This document shows, in pieces, positions 1-9,171 of a DNA stretch of 64,000 nt. Origin of the DNA: Streptomyces roseoverticillatus (GTDB lineage Bacteria > Actinomycetota > Actinomycetes > Streptomycetales > Streptomycetaceae); contig NZ_JOFL01000016.1 in NCBI RefSeq assembly GCF_000719265.1, forward strand, positions 320,991 through 384,990. The letters run 5' to 3'. The first letter of the stretch is position 1; every line of letters begins with the position of its first letter. The notes beneath the pieces are model-generated. The model was given only the letters and a program-made list of their open reading frames with translations. It did no database searches and was not told where the DNA came from. The translations under genes and the position numbers were made by a program.

Positions 1-1416
1 GCCGTACTTCTCGTCGGGCACCCCGACGACCTGCACGTCGGAGATCTTGGGGTGGGTGTAGAGGAACTCCTCGATCTCCCGCGGGTAGACGTTCTCCCCA
101 CCCCTGATGATCATGTCCTTGATGCGGCCGACGATGCGGACGTAGCCGTCCTCGTCCATCACCGCGAGGTCACCGGTGTGCATCCAGCGCTCGCCGTCGA
201 CCGCTTCGGCGGTGCGCTCCGGCTCGTCCCAGTAGCCGAGCATCACCGAATAGCCGCGCGTGCACAGCTCGCCGGGCTCGCCGCGGCCGACGGTCTCCCC
301 CGTCCCGGAGTCGACGACCTTCACCTCGATGTGCGGCAGCACCCTGCCGACGGTGCCGGTGCGGCGGGCGATGTCGTCGTCGCGCCGGGTCTGGGTGGAG
401 ACCGGCGACGTCTCGGTCATCCCGTAGCAGATGGAGACCTCGGACATGTGCATCTCGCCCATGACCCGCTTCATCACCTCCGTCGGGCACGGCGAGCCCG
501 CCATGATGCCCGTCCGCAGCGAGGAGAGGTCGTACGTGGCGAAGTCCGGCAGGTCCAGCTCGGCGATGAACATGGTGGGCACGCCGTAGAGGGAGGTGCA
601 GCGCTCGCGCTCGACGGCGTGCAGCGTGGCGGTGGGGTCGAAGGCCGGTGCCGGGATGACGGCGCAGGCGCCGTGGCTGGTGACGGCGAGGTTGCCCATG
701 ACCATGCCGAAGCAGTGGTAGAAGGGCACGGGCAGGCAGACCCGGTCGGCCTCGGTGTAGCCCAGCGTCTCCCCCACGAAGTAGCCGTTGTTGAGGATGT
801 TGTGGTGGGAGAGGGTGGCGCCCTTGGCGAAGCCCGTGGTCCCCGACGTGTACTGGATGTTGACCGGGTCGTGGCAGCTCAGCTGCGCCTCGCGGTCGGC
901 GAGCCGCTCGCGGGGCACGTCCTCGCCGTCCCCGATGAGGGCGGTCCAGGTGGGGTCGTCGATGTGGACGACGTCGCGGAGCGCCGGGCAATCGGCGCGG
1001 ACCTGTTCGACCATGCCCCGGTAGTCGCTGCTCTTGTGCGCGACGGAGGCGACGAGCAGGCCGACGCCGGCCTGGCGCAGCACGTAGCGGAGTTCGTGGA
1101 CGCGGTAGGCCGGGTTGATGTTGACCATGATCGCGCCGACGCGGGCGGTGGCGTACTGGACCATGACCCACTCGGGGCAGTTGACCGCCCAGATGCCCAC
1201 CCTGTCGCCCTTGGCCACCCCCTTGGCCAGCAGGCCGAGCGCGATCTCCTCGACGGCCCGGCCGAACTCGGCGTAGGTCCAGCGGCGGCCGCTGGGGACG
1301 TCGACGAGGGCGTCGCGGTCGCCGAAGCGCTCCACGGTGAACGCGAGATCGGCGCCGATGGTGTCGTCGATCAGCGGGACGGAGGTGCTTCCGGCCTCGT
1401 ACGAGGGTGTGGTCAC
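1..1416 (-). CDS. AMP-binding acyl-CoA synthetase (C-terminus cut by window edge)
   Basis: Adenylate-forming ligase that would activate a fatty or related carboxylic acid with ATP and load it onto CoA. The 472 visible codons show the P-loop-like motif [16 protein letters not shown], the [15 protein letters not shown] region (A5) and the hinge [20 protein letters not shown] (A8). The final 60-80 residues, including the catalytic lysine, lie beyond base 1. Start is GTG at 1416, whose GTGA overlaps the stop of the upstream ligase by 4 bp, so the two are translationally coupled. The motif set fits the medium/long-chain FadD/ACSF2-like group; the substrate cannot be read from sequence. A long open frame on the opposite strand here is a GC-codon shadow. 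Confidence 0.9.
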   Translation of the reverse strand, partial: MTTPSYEAGSTSVPLIDDTIGADLAFTVERFGDRDALVDVPSGRRWTYAEFGRAVEEIALGLLAKGVAKGDRVGIWAVNCPEWVMVQYATARVGAIMVNINPAYRVHELRYVLRQAGVGLLVASVAHKSSDYRGMVEQVRADCPALRDVVHIDDPTWTALIGDGEDVPRERLADREAQLSCHDPVNIQYTSGTTGFAKGATLSHHNILNNGYFVGETLGYTEADRVCLPVPFYHCFGMVMGNLAVTSHGACAVIPAPAFDPTATLHAVERERCTSLYGVPTMFIAELDLPDFATYDLSSLRTGIMAGSPCPTEVMKRVMGEMHMSEVSICYGMTETSPVSTQTRRDDDIARRTGTVGRVLPHIEVKVVDSGTGETVGRGEPGELCTRGYSVMLGYWDEPERTAEAVDGERWMHTGDLAVMDEDGYVRIVGRIKDMIIRGGENVYPREIEEFLYTHPKISDVQVVGVPDEKYG

Positions 1417-3131
1417 CGGTGGTCTTCCTCTCGGTACTCGTCTCCGCCGCCCGACAGCTCGCCGCGCGCGGTGCGTTCGCGCAGCTCGATGCGGCGGATC
1501 TTGCCGGACACGGTCTTGGGCAGCTCGGCGAACTCCAGGCGCCGGATGCGTTTGAAGGGCGCGAGGGCGGCCCGCGAGTGGGCGAAGAGGGCCTTCGCGG
1601 TGCCGGGGCCGGGCTCCCAGCCCTCGGCGAGGACGACGTACGCCTTGGGCACGGAGAGCCGCAGCGGGTCGGGGGCGGGGACGACGGCCGCCTCGGCCAC
1701 GGCCTCGTGTTCGAGCAGGGCGCTCTCCAGCTCGAACGGGCTCACCTTGTAGTCGCTGGATTTGAAGACGTCGTCACTTCTGCCCACATAAGTGAGGTAT
1801 CCGTCGGCGTCGCGGGAGGCGATGTCGCCGGTGCGGTAGTAGCCGCCGGCCATGGCCTCCGCCGTGCGCTCGGGGTCGCCCGCGTAGCCCGTCATCACGC
1901 CGACGGGACGGTCTGCGAGGTCGAGGGCGATCTCTCCCTCGTCGGCCGGCTCGCCCGTGACGGGGTCGAGGAGGACGACGGTGTAGCCGGGGCCGGGGCG
2001 GCCCATGGAGCCGGTCTTCACGGGCTGGCCGGGCGGGTTGGCGATCTGCACGGTGGTCTCGGTCTGCCCGAAGCCGTCGCGGATCGTCACGCCCCACGCC
2101 CGCCGGACGCTCTCGATGACCTCGGGGTTGAGCGGCTCGCCCGCGGCGACGGCCTCGCGGGGCGGGGTGCGCAGCGCGCGCAGGTCGGCCTGGATGAGCA
2201 TGCGCCACACGGTGGGCGGCGCGCAGAAGCTCGTCACGCCCGCCCGGTCCATCCCGGCCATGAGGCGGGTGGCGTCGAAGCGGGTGTAGTTGTGCACGAA
2301 GACGGTGGCCTCGGCGTTCCAGGGGGCGAAGAGGCTGGACCAGGCGTGCTTGGCCCAGCCGGGCGAGGAGATGTTGAGGTGGACGTCGCCCGGCCGGAGC
2401 CCGATCCAGTACATGGTCGTCAAATGGCCGACGGGGTACGAGGTGTGGGTGTGCTCGACGAGCTTGGGCCGGGCGGTGGTGCCGGAGGTGAAGTAGAGCA
2501 GCAGGGGGTCGTCGGCGCGGGTGGGGCCGTCGGGGGTGAAGGTGTCGCCGGCGTGGGCGGAGTCGGCGTAGTGGTACCAGCCGTCGGTGCGCTCCCCCAC
2601 CGCGATCCGCGTGTAGTCGCCCGGCACACTGCCGAACTTGCCGGTGTCCTCGGCCCGTACGACAACGTGGGCGGCCCGGCCGCGCTCCACGCGGTCGGCC
2701 AGGTCGGCCGTGCCGAGCAGCGGGGTGGCCGGGATGACCACGGCGCGCAGCTTCATCGCGGCGAGGGCGGTCTCCCACAGCTCGGCCTGGTTGCCGAGCA
2801 TGACGATGACGCGGTCCCCGGCGTGGACGCCCCGCTCGCGCAGCCAGTTGGCGACCTGGTTCGAGCGGCGGCGCAGGGCGTCGAAGGAGTACGCGGCCTC
2901 GGTGCCGTCCTCCTCGGCGATCCGCAGGGCGGTGCGGTCATTGCCCTCCGCGATGGTGTCGAACCAGTCCAGCGCCCAGTTGAACTCCGCCGGGCGCGGC
3001 CAGACGAAGCCCTCACGGGCCGCCTGCCAGTCCTCGCGGTGCGCGAGGAGGAAGTCCCGGGCCGCGCGGAATGCGGCGGCGGGGGCGGGCGTTGCACCTG
3101 TGCCTTCGGCGGCTCGCGGCTTCGATGACAT
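1413..3131 (-). CDS. AMP-binding acyl-CoA synthetase, medium-chain/benzoate type
   Basis: A 572-aa acyl- or aryl-acid CoA ligase. Motifs in order: [17 protein letters not shown] (A3), a [16 protein letters not shown] stretch typical of medium-chain (ACSM-like) ligases, DGFGQTETT (A5), [16 protein letters not shown] (A7), [20 protein letters not shown] (A8) and the C-terminal catalytic lysine in KTVSGKIRR. The frame is open upstream to 3209, but ATG 3131 is preferred because GGAGGAC stands 7-8 bp before it. It is first gene of a two-ligase operon and is divergent from the GAF-LuxR regulator at 3281, which probably controls it. Substrate unknown. Confidence 0.9.
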   Translation of the reverse strand: MSSKPRAAEGTGATPAPAAAFRAARDFLLAHREDWQAAREGFVWPRPAEFNWALDWFDTIAEGNDRTALRIAEEDGTEAAYSFDALRRRSNQVANWLRERGVHAGDRVIVMLGNQAELWETALAAMKLRAVVIPATPLLGTADLADRVERGRAAHVVVRAEDTGKFGSVPGDYTRIAVGERTDGWYHYADSAHAGDTFTPDGPTRADDPLLLYFTSGTTARPKLVEHTHTSYPVGHLTTMYWIGLRPGDVHLNISSPGWAKHAWSSLFAPWNAEATVFVHNYTRFDATRLMAGMDRAGVTSFCAPPTVWRMLIQADLRALRTPPREAVAAGEPLNPEVIESVRRAWGVTIRDGFGQTETTVQIANPPGQPVKTGSMGRPGPGYTVVLLDPVTGEPADEGEIALDLADRPVGVMTGYAGDPERTAEAMAGGYYRTGDIASRDADGYLTYVGRSDDVFKSSDYKVSPFELESALLEHEAVAEAAVVPAPDPLRLSVPKAYVVLAEGWEPGPGTAKALFAHSRAALAPFKRIRRLEFAELPKTVSGKIRRIELRERTARGELSGGGDEYREEDHR

Positions 3132-3280
3132 CACTTGTCCTCCAGATTGCGGGGCACGTCGCCGGCCCGCATGGTTAGCATCGTGCGACGGTGATCTGAG
3201 TCTCACCACCCCCGAACGGGGGTGGCCGCATTTCAGGGATACGGAGATTCCACCTCCGGATCCGGAACGGGGAGGCAGCG

Positions 3281-4123
3281 ATGGGAGACCCGGACGGAAC
3301 GGCCGAGGTACGGGCGGCTCTGATGCGGATGCGCAGGGGGGCCGGACTGCCGGTCGCCTTCGGCGGCCTGCTCACGGGCGCCCGGCAGTTCCGAATATCG
3401 GACATGACGGGAACGACGACGCCGGTCCTGCGCGGGCTGGCCATCCGCACGGGCAGCGGGCTGGGCGGCAAGGCGGCCGCCCTGACCAGGCCGCTGTCCG
3501 TGACCGACTACCAGTCCTCGCACGTCATCACGCACGAGTACGACGCGGCGGTGGCGGCCGAGGGCCTGCGCTCCGTGCTCGCGGTGCCCGTCGTCGTACG
3601 GGGCCGGGTGCGCGGCGTGCTCTACGGCGCCCTGCGGCGCCCGCTCACCCTCGGGGACCGCTCCCTGACCGCCGCCGTCGACGCGGCGCGCGAGCTCGAA
3701 CAGGCCCTCGCCGTCCAGGACGAGGTCCAGCGGCTGCTGTCGGTGGCCCATCAGCCGACCACCGCCGACCCGGCGATGTGGGAGGAGGTCCGCGAGGCGC
3801 ACTTCGAACTGCGCGCCCTGGCACAGCGTGTCACCGACCCCTTGCTCCGGCAGGATCTCCTCGCGGCGTGCGGGCGCCTCGCCGCCGCGTCCTCCGCGGA
3901 CCCCGCGGGCCGGCGCGCGGGCCCGGACGTCGGCCTGTCCCCGCGCGAGGTGGACGTCCTCGCGTGCGTGGCCTCCGGCGCGACGAACGCCACCGCGGCG
4001 GAACGGCTGGGCCTGCGCCCGGAAACCGTCAAGAGCTACCTCCGGTCGAGCATGCGGAAACTGGGCGTGCACACGCGCCTGGAGGCCGTGGTCGCGGCGC
4101 GGCGGGCGGGGCTGCTGCCGTGA
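3281..4123 (+). CDS. GAF domain LuxR-family transcriptional regulator
   Basis: A 280-aa regulator. Residues about 15-150 form a GAF-like sensor (LRGLAIRTGSGLGGKAA and LRSVLAVPVVVRGRVRGVLYG). The C-terminus is a LuxR/NarL helix-turn-helix: LSPREVDVLACVASGATN, then AERLGLRPETVKSYLRSSM. GGGGAGG lies 7 bp before the ATG. It is divergent from the two acyl-CoA ligases across a 149-bp gap, so a role controlling them in response to a small-molecule ligand is a reasonable inference. No phosphoacceptor receiver domain is present, so it is not a two-component response regulator. Confidence 0.85.
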   Translation: MGDPDGTAEVRAALMRMRRGAGLPVAFGGLLTGARQFRISDMTGTTTPVLRGLAIRTGSGLGGKAAALTRPLSVTDYQSSHVITHEYDAAVAAEGLRSVLAVPVVVRGRVRGVLYGALRRPLTLGDRSLTAAVDAARELEQALAVQDEVQRLLSVAHQPTTADPAMWEEVREAHFELRALAQRVTDPLLRQDLLAACGRLAAASSADPAGRRAGPDVGLSPREVDVLACVASGATNATAAERLGLRPETVKSYLRSSMRKLGVHTRLEAVVAARRAGLLP

Positions 4124-4320
4124 GGGCGGGGCCGGCGCGGTGACCACCGCGGGCCGTTCACGGGCCCGTCAACGAGGCGTCAAAGGAGTGGCACTGAGGG
4201 TCAACAGGCTGTCAAGGAGGAGCTCGGCGGGGTTCGGTGCGGGCATAGCGTGAACGGCGGCGCCACGGCGCCGTCAGCGACGCTCCCATCCGACACCTCC
4301 CGAGCTTCCTGAGGACCGTC

Positions 4321-4722
4321 ATGCACCTGAGCCGTACCCCCGCCGAAGCCGCCGCAGTCGCAGCCGTCACAGCCGCCGACGGCCCCCAGGCCGGCGACGG
4401 GGAACCCTCCGAACCAGTCCATCCCGCCGGGCGCGCCGAGGCCCTGCCGCTGTACGTCCCCGTGCGGCCCTGCGCCTGCGGCTTCGCCCTGCGGGTCTTC
4501 CGCTCGCCGCTCGGCGAGCGGACCGCCGTCGCCTTCACCACGGAGCGGCGGCTTTTCGACGTTCTGGGCCCCGGCCAGCCCTCCATCCGCCTGGCCCTCC
4601 CCGCGGTACGGGCCCTGGCCGCGCCCCTAGGCGTCGACCTCGTCTCCGTAGACCCCCGACTGACGGCTCCAGCGGTCCACCCCGACCGCGCGGACCCACC
4701 GCTGACGGCCTTGGCGGGCTGA
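4321..4722 (+). CDS. SAV_915-like small protein
   Basis: A 133-aa protein with an unstructured Ala/Glu/Pro N-terminus (about 40 residues) and a compact domain LPLYVPVRPCACGFALRVFR ... AVAFTTERRLFDVLGPGQ, the pattern of the streptomycete SAV_915 family. No catalytic motif or membrane segment is visible and the function of the family is unknown. ATG 4321 follows GAGGA by 7 bp. It is a single gene between the GAF-LuxR regulator and a repeat-filled intergenic region. Confidence 0.7.
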   Translation: MHLSRTPAEAAAVAAVTAADGPQAGDGEPSEPVHPAGRAEALPLYVPVRPCACGFALRVFRSPLGERTAVAFTTERRLFDVLGPGQPSIRLALPAVRALAAPLGVDLVSVDPRLTAPAVHPDRADPPLTALAG

Positions 4723-4779
4723 GAGGGCTGCCTTCCGGGGTGGCGGGGTGCGGGGGCGGCCGGGGCGGCCGGACGGATC

Positions 4780-4879
4780 GGGTGCGGCGGCGGCCGGGGC
4801 GGCTGGGTGCGGCGGCGGCCGGGCGGACCGGGTGCCGCGACGGACGGGCCGACCGGGTGCCGCGACGGACCGGCCGGCT
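4780..4879. repeat. 25-bp tandem repeat, four units
   Basis: Four consecutive 25-bp units begin at 4780, 4805, 4830 and 4855, each opening GGGTGC(G/C)GC. Units 1-2 share GGGTGCGGCGGCGGCCGGG and units 3-4 share GGGTGCCGCGACGGAC. A longer related unit (4746-4779) precedes them. The array lies in the 653-bp gap between the SAV_915-like gene and lysA (4723-5375), in which I see no credible gene although frames stay open because of GC content. Confidence 0.75.
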
Positions 4880-4881
4880 TC

Positions 4882-5325
4882 GGCACCGCCGGGCCGCACC
4901 GCTCCGGCTGGTCGCCGTCGCGGCGGAGGGTTCTTGCCCGGCGGCGAGAACCACCGGCCCTGGCCACCCGGCCTCCGGCTTCCTCGCCACAGGCAGGATG
5001 AACCGCCGCAACGGCGAAGGAACACTCGCCCGAGCCGCCCCGCTCACCTGCCTCCGGCAGAAGAATCCGCCGCAACGGCGACCAGCCACGACAACGCAAC
5101 CCGGCGGGGCCGGAAGCAGCCCCAGCCCCCGGCACCGCCGACCCCGGCACCGGCCCCCTTGCCGCAGGCAGGAAGAGCCCGCCGCAACAGCGAACTACCC
5201 CGCGGCGCAGCCGGCGGTGCCGCAACCAACCCGGGCCCGGCATCGCCGGCAAGCCCCCTTGCCGCAGGCAAGAAGAGCAGCCCGCCGCAACGGCAAACAA
5301 CCCCCGTGGCGCGGCCCGGCGGTGC
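4882..5325. repeat. Mosaic of dispersed palindromic intergenic repeat halves
   Basis: The stretch upstream of lysA contains one left half (GGCACCGCCGG at 4882 leading to CGTCGCGGCGGA near 4927). It also has four copies of the right-half core CCGCCGCAACGGCGA or a one-base variant (near 5003, 5067, 5180 and 5283). Two of these continue to CCGGCGGTGCC (ends near 5221 and 5324). A CCTTGCCGCAGGCA(G/A)GAAGAG block is repeated at about 5157 and 5258. The same halves occur at 55313-55410 and 59494-59738, so this is a dispersed family, here shuffled or partly duplicated. Confidence 0.7.
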
Positions 5326-5375
5326 CGAGACCCGGCGCAGCCACCCCGTACCGCAATCCCTCCGAAGGAGACCCC

Positions 5376-6719
5376 GTGGCCATGCCGACCGCCCCCGTAT
5401 CCCCACCCCGCCGGCCGGACGCACCGGCGGCGCCCGTGTGGCCCGCGTCCGCCCGGGAGGTGCCGGGCGGCGGGCTCGCCGTCGGCGGGGTGCCGCTGGC
5501 CGAGGTCGCCGACCGGTTCGGCACGCCCGTCTACGTCCTGGACGAGGACGAGGTGCGGGCCCGCGCCCGCGCCTGGCGCGCCGCCCTGCCCGGCGCCGAC
5601 GTCGCCTACGCCGGCAAGGCGTTCCTCTCCCGCGCGATGATCCGCTGGATCGAGGAGGAGGGCCTGTCCCTGGACGTCTGCTCCGCGGGCGAGCTGGAAC
5701 TCGCCGTGCACAGCGGCTTCCCCGCGGAGCGGATCGTGCTGCACGGCAACGCCAAGAGCCCCGGCGACATGCGGGCCGCGCTACGCCTGGGCGTGGGCCG
5801 GATCGTGATCGACGGCACGGGCGAGATCGCCCGGCTCGCCGCCCTCGTGCCGCCGGGCGCCCGCCAGCGGGTGCTGCTGCGGGTCGTGCCGGGGGTGACG
5901 GCGGGGGCGCACGCGGCGGTGCGGACCGGGATGGACGGCCAGAAGTTCGGCCTGTCGGTCGCGGGCGGCGAGGCGGAGGAGGCGGTAGCGCGGCTCCTCG
6001 GGCAGCCCCGGCTGGAGCTGGTGGGCCTGCACTGCCATCTCGGTTCGCAGATCGCGGGCCTCGGCCCGTACGTGACCGCGGTGCGCCGGCTCGTCCCGCT
6101 GCTGGCCCGGATCCGCGACCGGCACGGGGTGACGTTCCCCGAGCTGGACCTGGGCGGCGGCTTCGCCATCGCCTACCGCACGGGCGACCCGGCCGTGGAC
6201 CCGCGCACGTACGCCGGGCAGGTCATGGGCGAACTCACCCTGGAGTGCGGCCGCTTCGGGCTGCCGCTGCCCCGGCTGACGGTGGAGCCGGGGCGGTGGA
6301 TCGCCGGGCCGGCGGGCGTCGCGCTGTACCGGGTGCTGTCGGTGAAGTCCACCGGCGGCCGGACGTTCGTGGCCGTCGACGGCGGCATGAGCGACAACCC
6401 GCGCCCGGCGCTGTACGGGGTGCGCTACACGGTCCGCCTCGCGGGCCGCTCCGGGGCCGCGCCCGGCCGCGCCGTGACGGTGGTGGGGCGGCACTGCGAG
6501 GCGGGCGACGTGCTCGCCGAGGACGTGGAGCTGCCGGCCGACCTGCGACCGGGCGACGTACTGGCGGTGCCGGCGTCGGGCGCGTACCACCTGTCGATGG
6601 CCTCGGCCTACAACCTGGTGGGACGGCCGCCCGTGGCCGCGGTGTCCGGGGGCCGCGCGCGGCTGCTCGTCCGCCGCGAGACGCTGGCGGACCTGCGCAG
6701 CCGGGACGTCGGGGAGTGA
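5376..6719 (+). CDS. lysA: Diaminopimelate decarboxylase (group IV PLP decarboxylase)
   Basis: A 447-aa PLP enzyme that would convert meso-diaminopimelate to lysine and CO2 in the cytoplasm. The PLP lysine is in DVAYAGKAFL; other family signatures are GLHCHLGSQ, ELDLGGGFAIAY, VEPGRWIAGPAG, GGMSDNPRPALYG, GRHCEAGD and SGAYHLSMASAYN. Start is GTG 5376, 5 bp after AAGGAG; ATG 5382 is a near alternative. No threonine or lysine pathway gene is adjacent, so this may be a second, stand-alone LysA paralogue, and a related amino-acid decarboxylase is possible. Its upstream region is packed with intergenic repeats. It ends 9 bp from the convergent winged-helix gene. Confidence 0.85.
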   Translation: MAMPTAPVSPPRRPDAPAAPVWPASAREVPGGGLAVGGVPLAEVADRFGTPVYVLDEDEVRARARAWRAALPGADVAYAGKAFLSRAMIRWIEEEGLSLDVCSAGELELAVHSGFPAERIVLHGNAKSPGDMRAALRLGVGRIVIDGTGEIARLAALVPPGARQRVLLRVVPGVTAGAHAAVRTGMDGQKFGLSVAGGEAEEAVARLLGQPRLELVGLHCHLGSQIAGLGPYVTAVRRLVPLLARIRDRHGVTFPELDLGGGFAIAYRTGDPAVDPRTYAGQVMGELTLECGRFGLPLPRLTVEPGRWIAGPAGVALYRVLSVKSTGGRTFVAVDGGMSDNPRPALYGVRYTVRLAGRSGAAPGRAVTVVGRHCEAGDVLAEDVELPADLRPGDVLAVPASGAYHLSMASAYNLVGRPPVAAVSGGRARLLVRRETLADLRSRDVGE

Positions 6720-6728
6720 GGGCGCGGG

Positions 6729-7841
6729 TCAGTCGCCGGCCGGCATGACGCGTACGTCGTGCCGGTCGCCCGGCGCGGCCATCGCCAGGACGCGGGCGGC
6801 CTCCTCCTCCAGCGGGGCGCGGTCGGCCTTGCGGATCTTCTCGAACGGCTCGACCACGAGCGTCGTGGTGCCGGGGTCCCGGTCGAGGCGCCAGACGGCG
6901 CGGAGGAAGCCGTCCAGGAGGACGGTGGGTGCGGCCCGGTTGACGCGCCAGATGCGGCGCAGGTGCGCGGGGTCGACGATGCGGGCGCGGTCGGCGTGGG
7001 AGAGGGCGATGTTGTCGAACTCCGGCAGGAACCGCACCGGGGCGTCGGTGGCGGGGTCGGGCAGCGGGGCGTCCGGGAGGTCGAGGAGCTCGGTGCCGCG
7101 CTCGTCGCGGAAGGTGCGCAGGCCGGGGCGGAGGCCGTCGGCGACCGTGCGCAGCCCGGTCAGGCCGCACCACTTCTGCATGTCCTTGACGGAGGCGGGG
7201 CCGAAGGCGGCGAGGTAGCGCAGGAGGATGGCGCCGGGGTCGGGCGCGGGGCCCGGCCGGGTGCCCAGCCAGTGGTCCGCGGTGGTGTGCGCGGCGGGCC
7301 CGCTGCGGTCCCACAGCCCGCGCGGGGGCACCTGGACGAGGGGCAGCAGGGTGCGTGCGGCCATCGCGAGGTCCTGCGGGTCGTGTTCCGGCCACTCCTC
7401 GGCGAGGGCCTGGCCGAGGTGGTGGAAGGTGTACGGGCGCTCGGCGACGAGGCGCTCGGCGAGCCCGGCCACGCTCTCCAGATCGGCACCGGCGAGGCGC
7501 TTGCCGTGGTTGCCGCGGAACGAGCGCTCCAGCACGGGCCGGCACAGAGCGCGCAGGCCGTGGCAGTCGCGGGCGCTGACCAGGTGGATCGTCGAGCGCA
7601 TCACGGGGATGCGGACGGCCGCGCGCGAGGCGAGGAGGGTGGAGAGCTCCTCGGGGTCGAAGCCGTCGAGGCGGGCGGCGAGCCCGTAGTACGGATCCTT
7701 AGGCGATTGCGCCTGGAGGCCGACCAGGTGCTCCACGGCGTCGAGGACCGGCAGGGTGCTCCTGCGCAGCAGCAGCTGACGCTCAAGAAGTGCACGATTC
7801 AGGACACGGTCGGCCAGGACAGGGGAACCACCGGTTGTCAT
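6729..7841 (-). CDS. Winged-helix DNA-binding protein (HTH_42/AlkZ-like)
   Basis: A 370-aa protein of the winged-helix HTH_42 superfamily that includes the DNA glycosylases AlkZ/YcaQ. Visible family marks are LVGLQAQSPKDPYYGLAARL near the N-terminus, VRIPVMRSTIHLVSARD, and RFLPEFDNIALSHADRARI in the C-terminal part. Related streptomycete proteins are annotated only as winged-helix DNA-binding domain proteins. A glycosylase role is inferred from the superfamily rather than from catalytic residues I can point to. It converges on lysA and is divergent from corA (115-bp gap). Confidence 0.8.
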   Translation of the reverse strand: MTTGGSPVLADRVLNRALLERQLLLRRSTLPVLDAVEHLVGLQAQSPKDPYYGLAARLDGFDPEELSTLLASRAAVRIPVMRSTIHLVSARDCHGLRALCRPVLERSFRGNHGKRLAGADLESVAGLAERLVAERPYTFHHLGQALAEEWPEHDPQDLAMAARTLLPLVQVPPRGLWDRSGPAAHTTADHWLGTRPGPAPDPGAILLRYLAAFGPASVKDMQKWCGLTGLRTVADGLRPGLRTFRDERGTELLDLPDAPLPDPATDAPVRFLPEFDNIALSHADRARIVDPAHLRRIWRVNRAAPTVLLDGFLRAVWRLDRDPGTTTLVVEPFEKIRKADRAPLEEEAARVLAMAAPGDRHDVRVMPAGD

Positions 7842-7956
7842 GCGATCACGCTAGGCGGCCTTGCGGACAAGATCGGTCCTCGACTACACCTCGGGACCGA
7901 ATTTGGCGCGTATATCCTGTTCGCTGGTCCAGCGAAGAGCGAGAGGGAGTTTCCCC

Positions 7957-9135
7957 GTGTCTGAAAACCCTCCGCGCCGCCAGCGCCCCACGCCCAGGAA
8001 CACCCCCGGCGGCACCCCCCGGAAGCACTCCTGGCTCCGCCCGGCGAACGGCCGCACGGACGGTGACGCCGCCGCCCCGCCCACGCCGCCGGCGGCCGGG
8101 CCCGCGGGCGGCGCGGGCAGCATCGTGCACGCCGCGCTCTACCGCGACGGCCTGCGCGTAGCGACCCCGGACTCCCTGGCGGACACGTACCGCCGGCTGC
8201 GCGAGCAGCCAGAGGGCATGGCGTGGATCGGTCTCCAGCGCCCCAGCGAGAGCGAACTCCTCTCCCTTGCCGAGGAGTTCGGCCTGCACCAGCTCGCGGT
8301 GGAGGACGCCCTGGAGGCCCATCAGCGCCCGAAGCTGGAGCGCTACGGCGAGACGCTGTTCGTGGTTCTCCGAGCGGCCCGCTACCTGGACGCTCCGGAA
8401 GAGGTCGACTTCGGCGAGCTCCACGTCTTCGTGGGCCCCGACTTCGTGATCACCGTCCGGCACGGCGCCGCCCCCGACCTGTCGGCCGTGCGCACCCGCT
8501 TGGAGGCCGCCCCGGAGCTGCTGTCCCTGGGCCCGGAGGCGGTGCTGTACGCGATCCTCGACGCCGTGGTCGACGGCTACGCCCCCGTGGTAGCGGGCGT
8601 GCAGAACGACATCGACGAGATCGAGACCGAGGTCTTCAGCGGCGACCCCGCGGTCTCCCGCCGCATCTACGAACTCGCCCGCGAGATGGTGGAGTTCCAG
8701 CGCGCGACCCGCCCCCTGGTCGGCATGCTGCACGGCCTGATGGCCGGCTTCGCCAAGTACGGCACCGACGACGAGCTCCAGCGCTACCTGCGCGACGTCG
8801 CCGACCACGTCACCCACACCAGCGAGCGCGTAGACGGCTTCCGCTCGGCCCTCGCGGACATCCTCCAGGTCAACGCCACCCTCGTCACCCAGCAGCAGAA
8901 CGCGGAGATGCGCGCACTGGCGGAGGCGGGCTTCGAGCAGAACGAGGAGATCAAGAAGATTTCCTCCTGGGCGGCGATTCTGTTCGCACCTACGCTGGTG
9001 GGAACCATCTACGGCATGAACTTCGACAACATGCCCGAGCTGCACTGGGCCTTCGGCTACCCCTTCGCGATCCTGCTGATGGCCGTGGTGTGCGTGAGCC
9101 TGTACTTCGTGTTCAAGCGGCGCGACTGGCTCTGA
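7957..9135 (+). CDS. corA: CorA-family Mg2+/Co2+ channel
   Basis: A 392-aa divalent cation channel. After a Pro/Gly-rich N-terminal tail of about 50 residues comes the cytoplasmic funnel domain (HQLAVEDALEAHQRPKLERY), a long helix, and two C-terminal membrane helices flanking the signature YGMNFDNMPELHW. The protein ends in a short basic tail (FVFKRRDWL), as is usual. The GTG start is preceded by GAGAGGGAG with 6 bp spacing. It is followed by a strong hairpin terminator shared with the convergent MFS gene. A second magnesium locus (mgtA-mgtC) lies about 17 kb away. Confidence 0.93.
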   Translation: MSENPPRRQRPTPRNTPGGTPRKHSWLRPANGRTDGDAAAPPTPPAAGPAGGAGSIVHAALYRDGLRVATPDSLADTYRRLREQPEGMAWIGLQRPSESELLSLAEEFGLHQLAVEDALEAHQRPKLERYGETLFVVLRAARYLDAPEEVDFGELHVFVGPDFVITVRHGAAPDLSAVRTRLEAAPELLSLGPEAVLYAILDAVVDGYAPVVAGVQNDIDEIETEVFSGDPAVSRRIYELAREMVEFQRATRPLVGMLHGLMAGFAKYGTDDELQRYLRDVADHVTHTSERVDGFRSALADILQVNATLVTQQQNAEMRALAEAGFEQNEEIKKISSWAAILFAPTLVGTIYGMNFDNMPELHWAFGYPFAILLMAVVCVSLYFVFKRRDWL

Positions 9136-9140
9136 GCCGT

Positions 9141-9164
9141 GGGGTGCGGCTTTCGCCGCACCCC
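9141..9164. terminator. Bidirectional hairpin terminator
   Basis: GGGGTGCGGC, a TTTC loop, then GCCGCACCCC form a perfect 10-bp stem 5 bp after the corA stop. The hairpin is symmetrical and lies between convergent corA and the MFS gene (stop at 9172), so it can serve both. No T-tract is present, which is normal in Streptomyces. Confidence 0.8.
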
Positions 9165-9171
9165 GCCGCTC

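Noticed and set aside
4723..5375. Protein-coding gene in the gap before lysA
   Set aside because: Frames are open only because of composition. The DNA is made of tandem and palindromic repeats and no frame has a ribosome site or recognisable domain.
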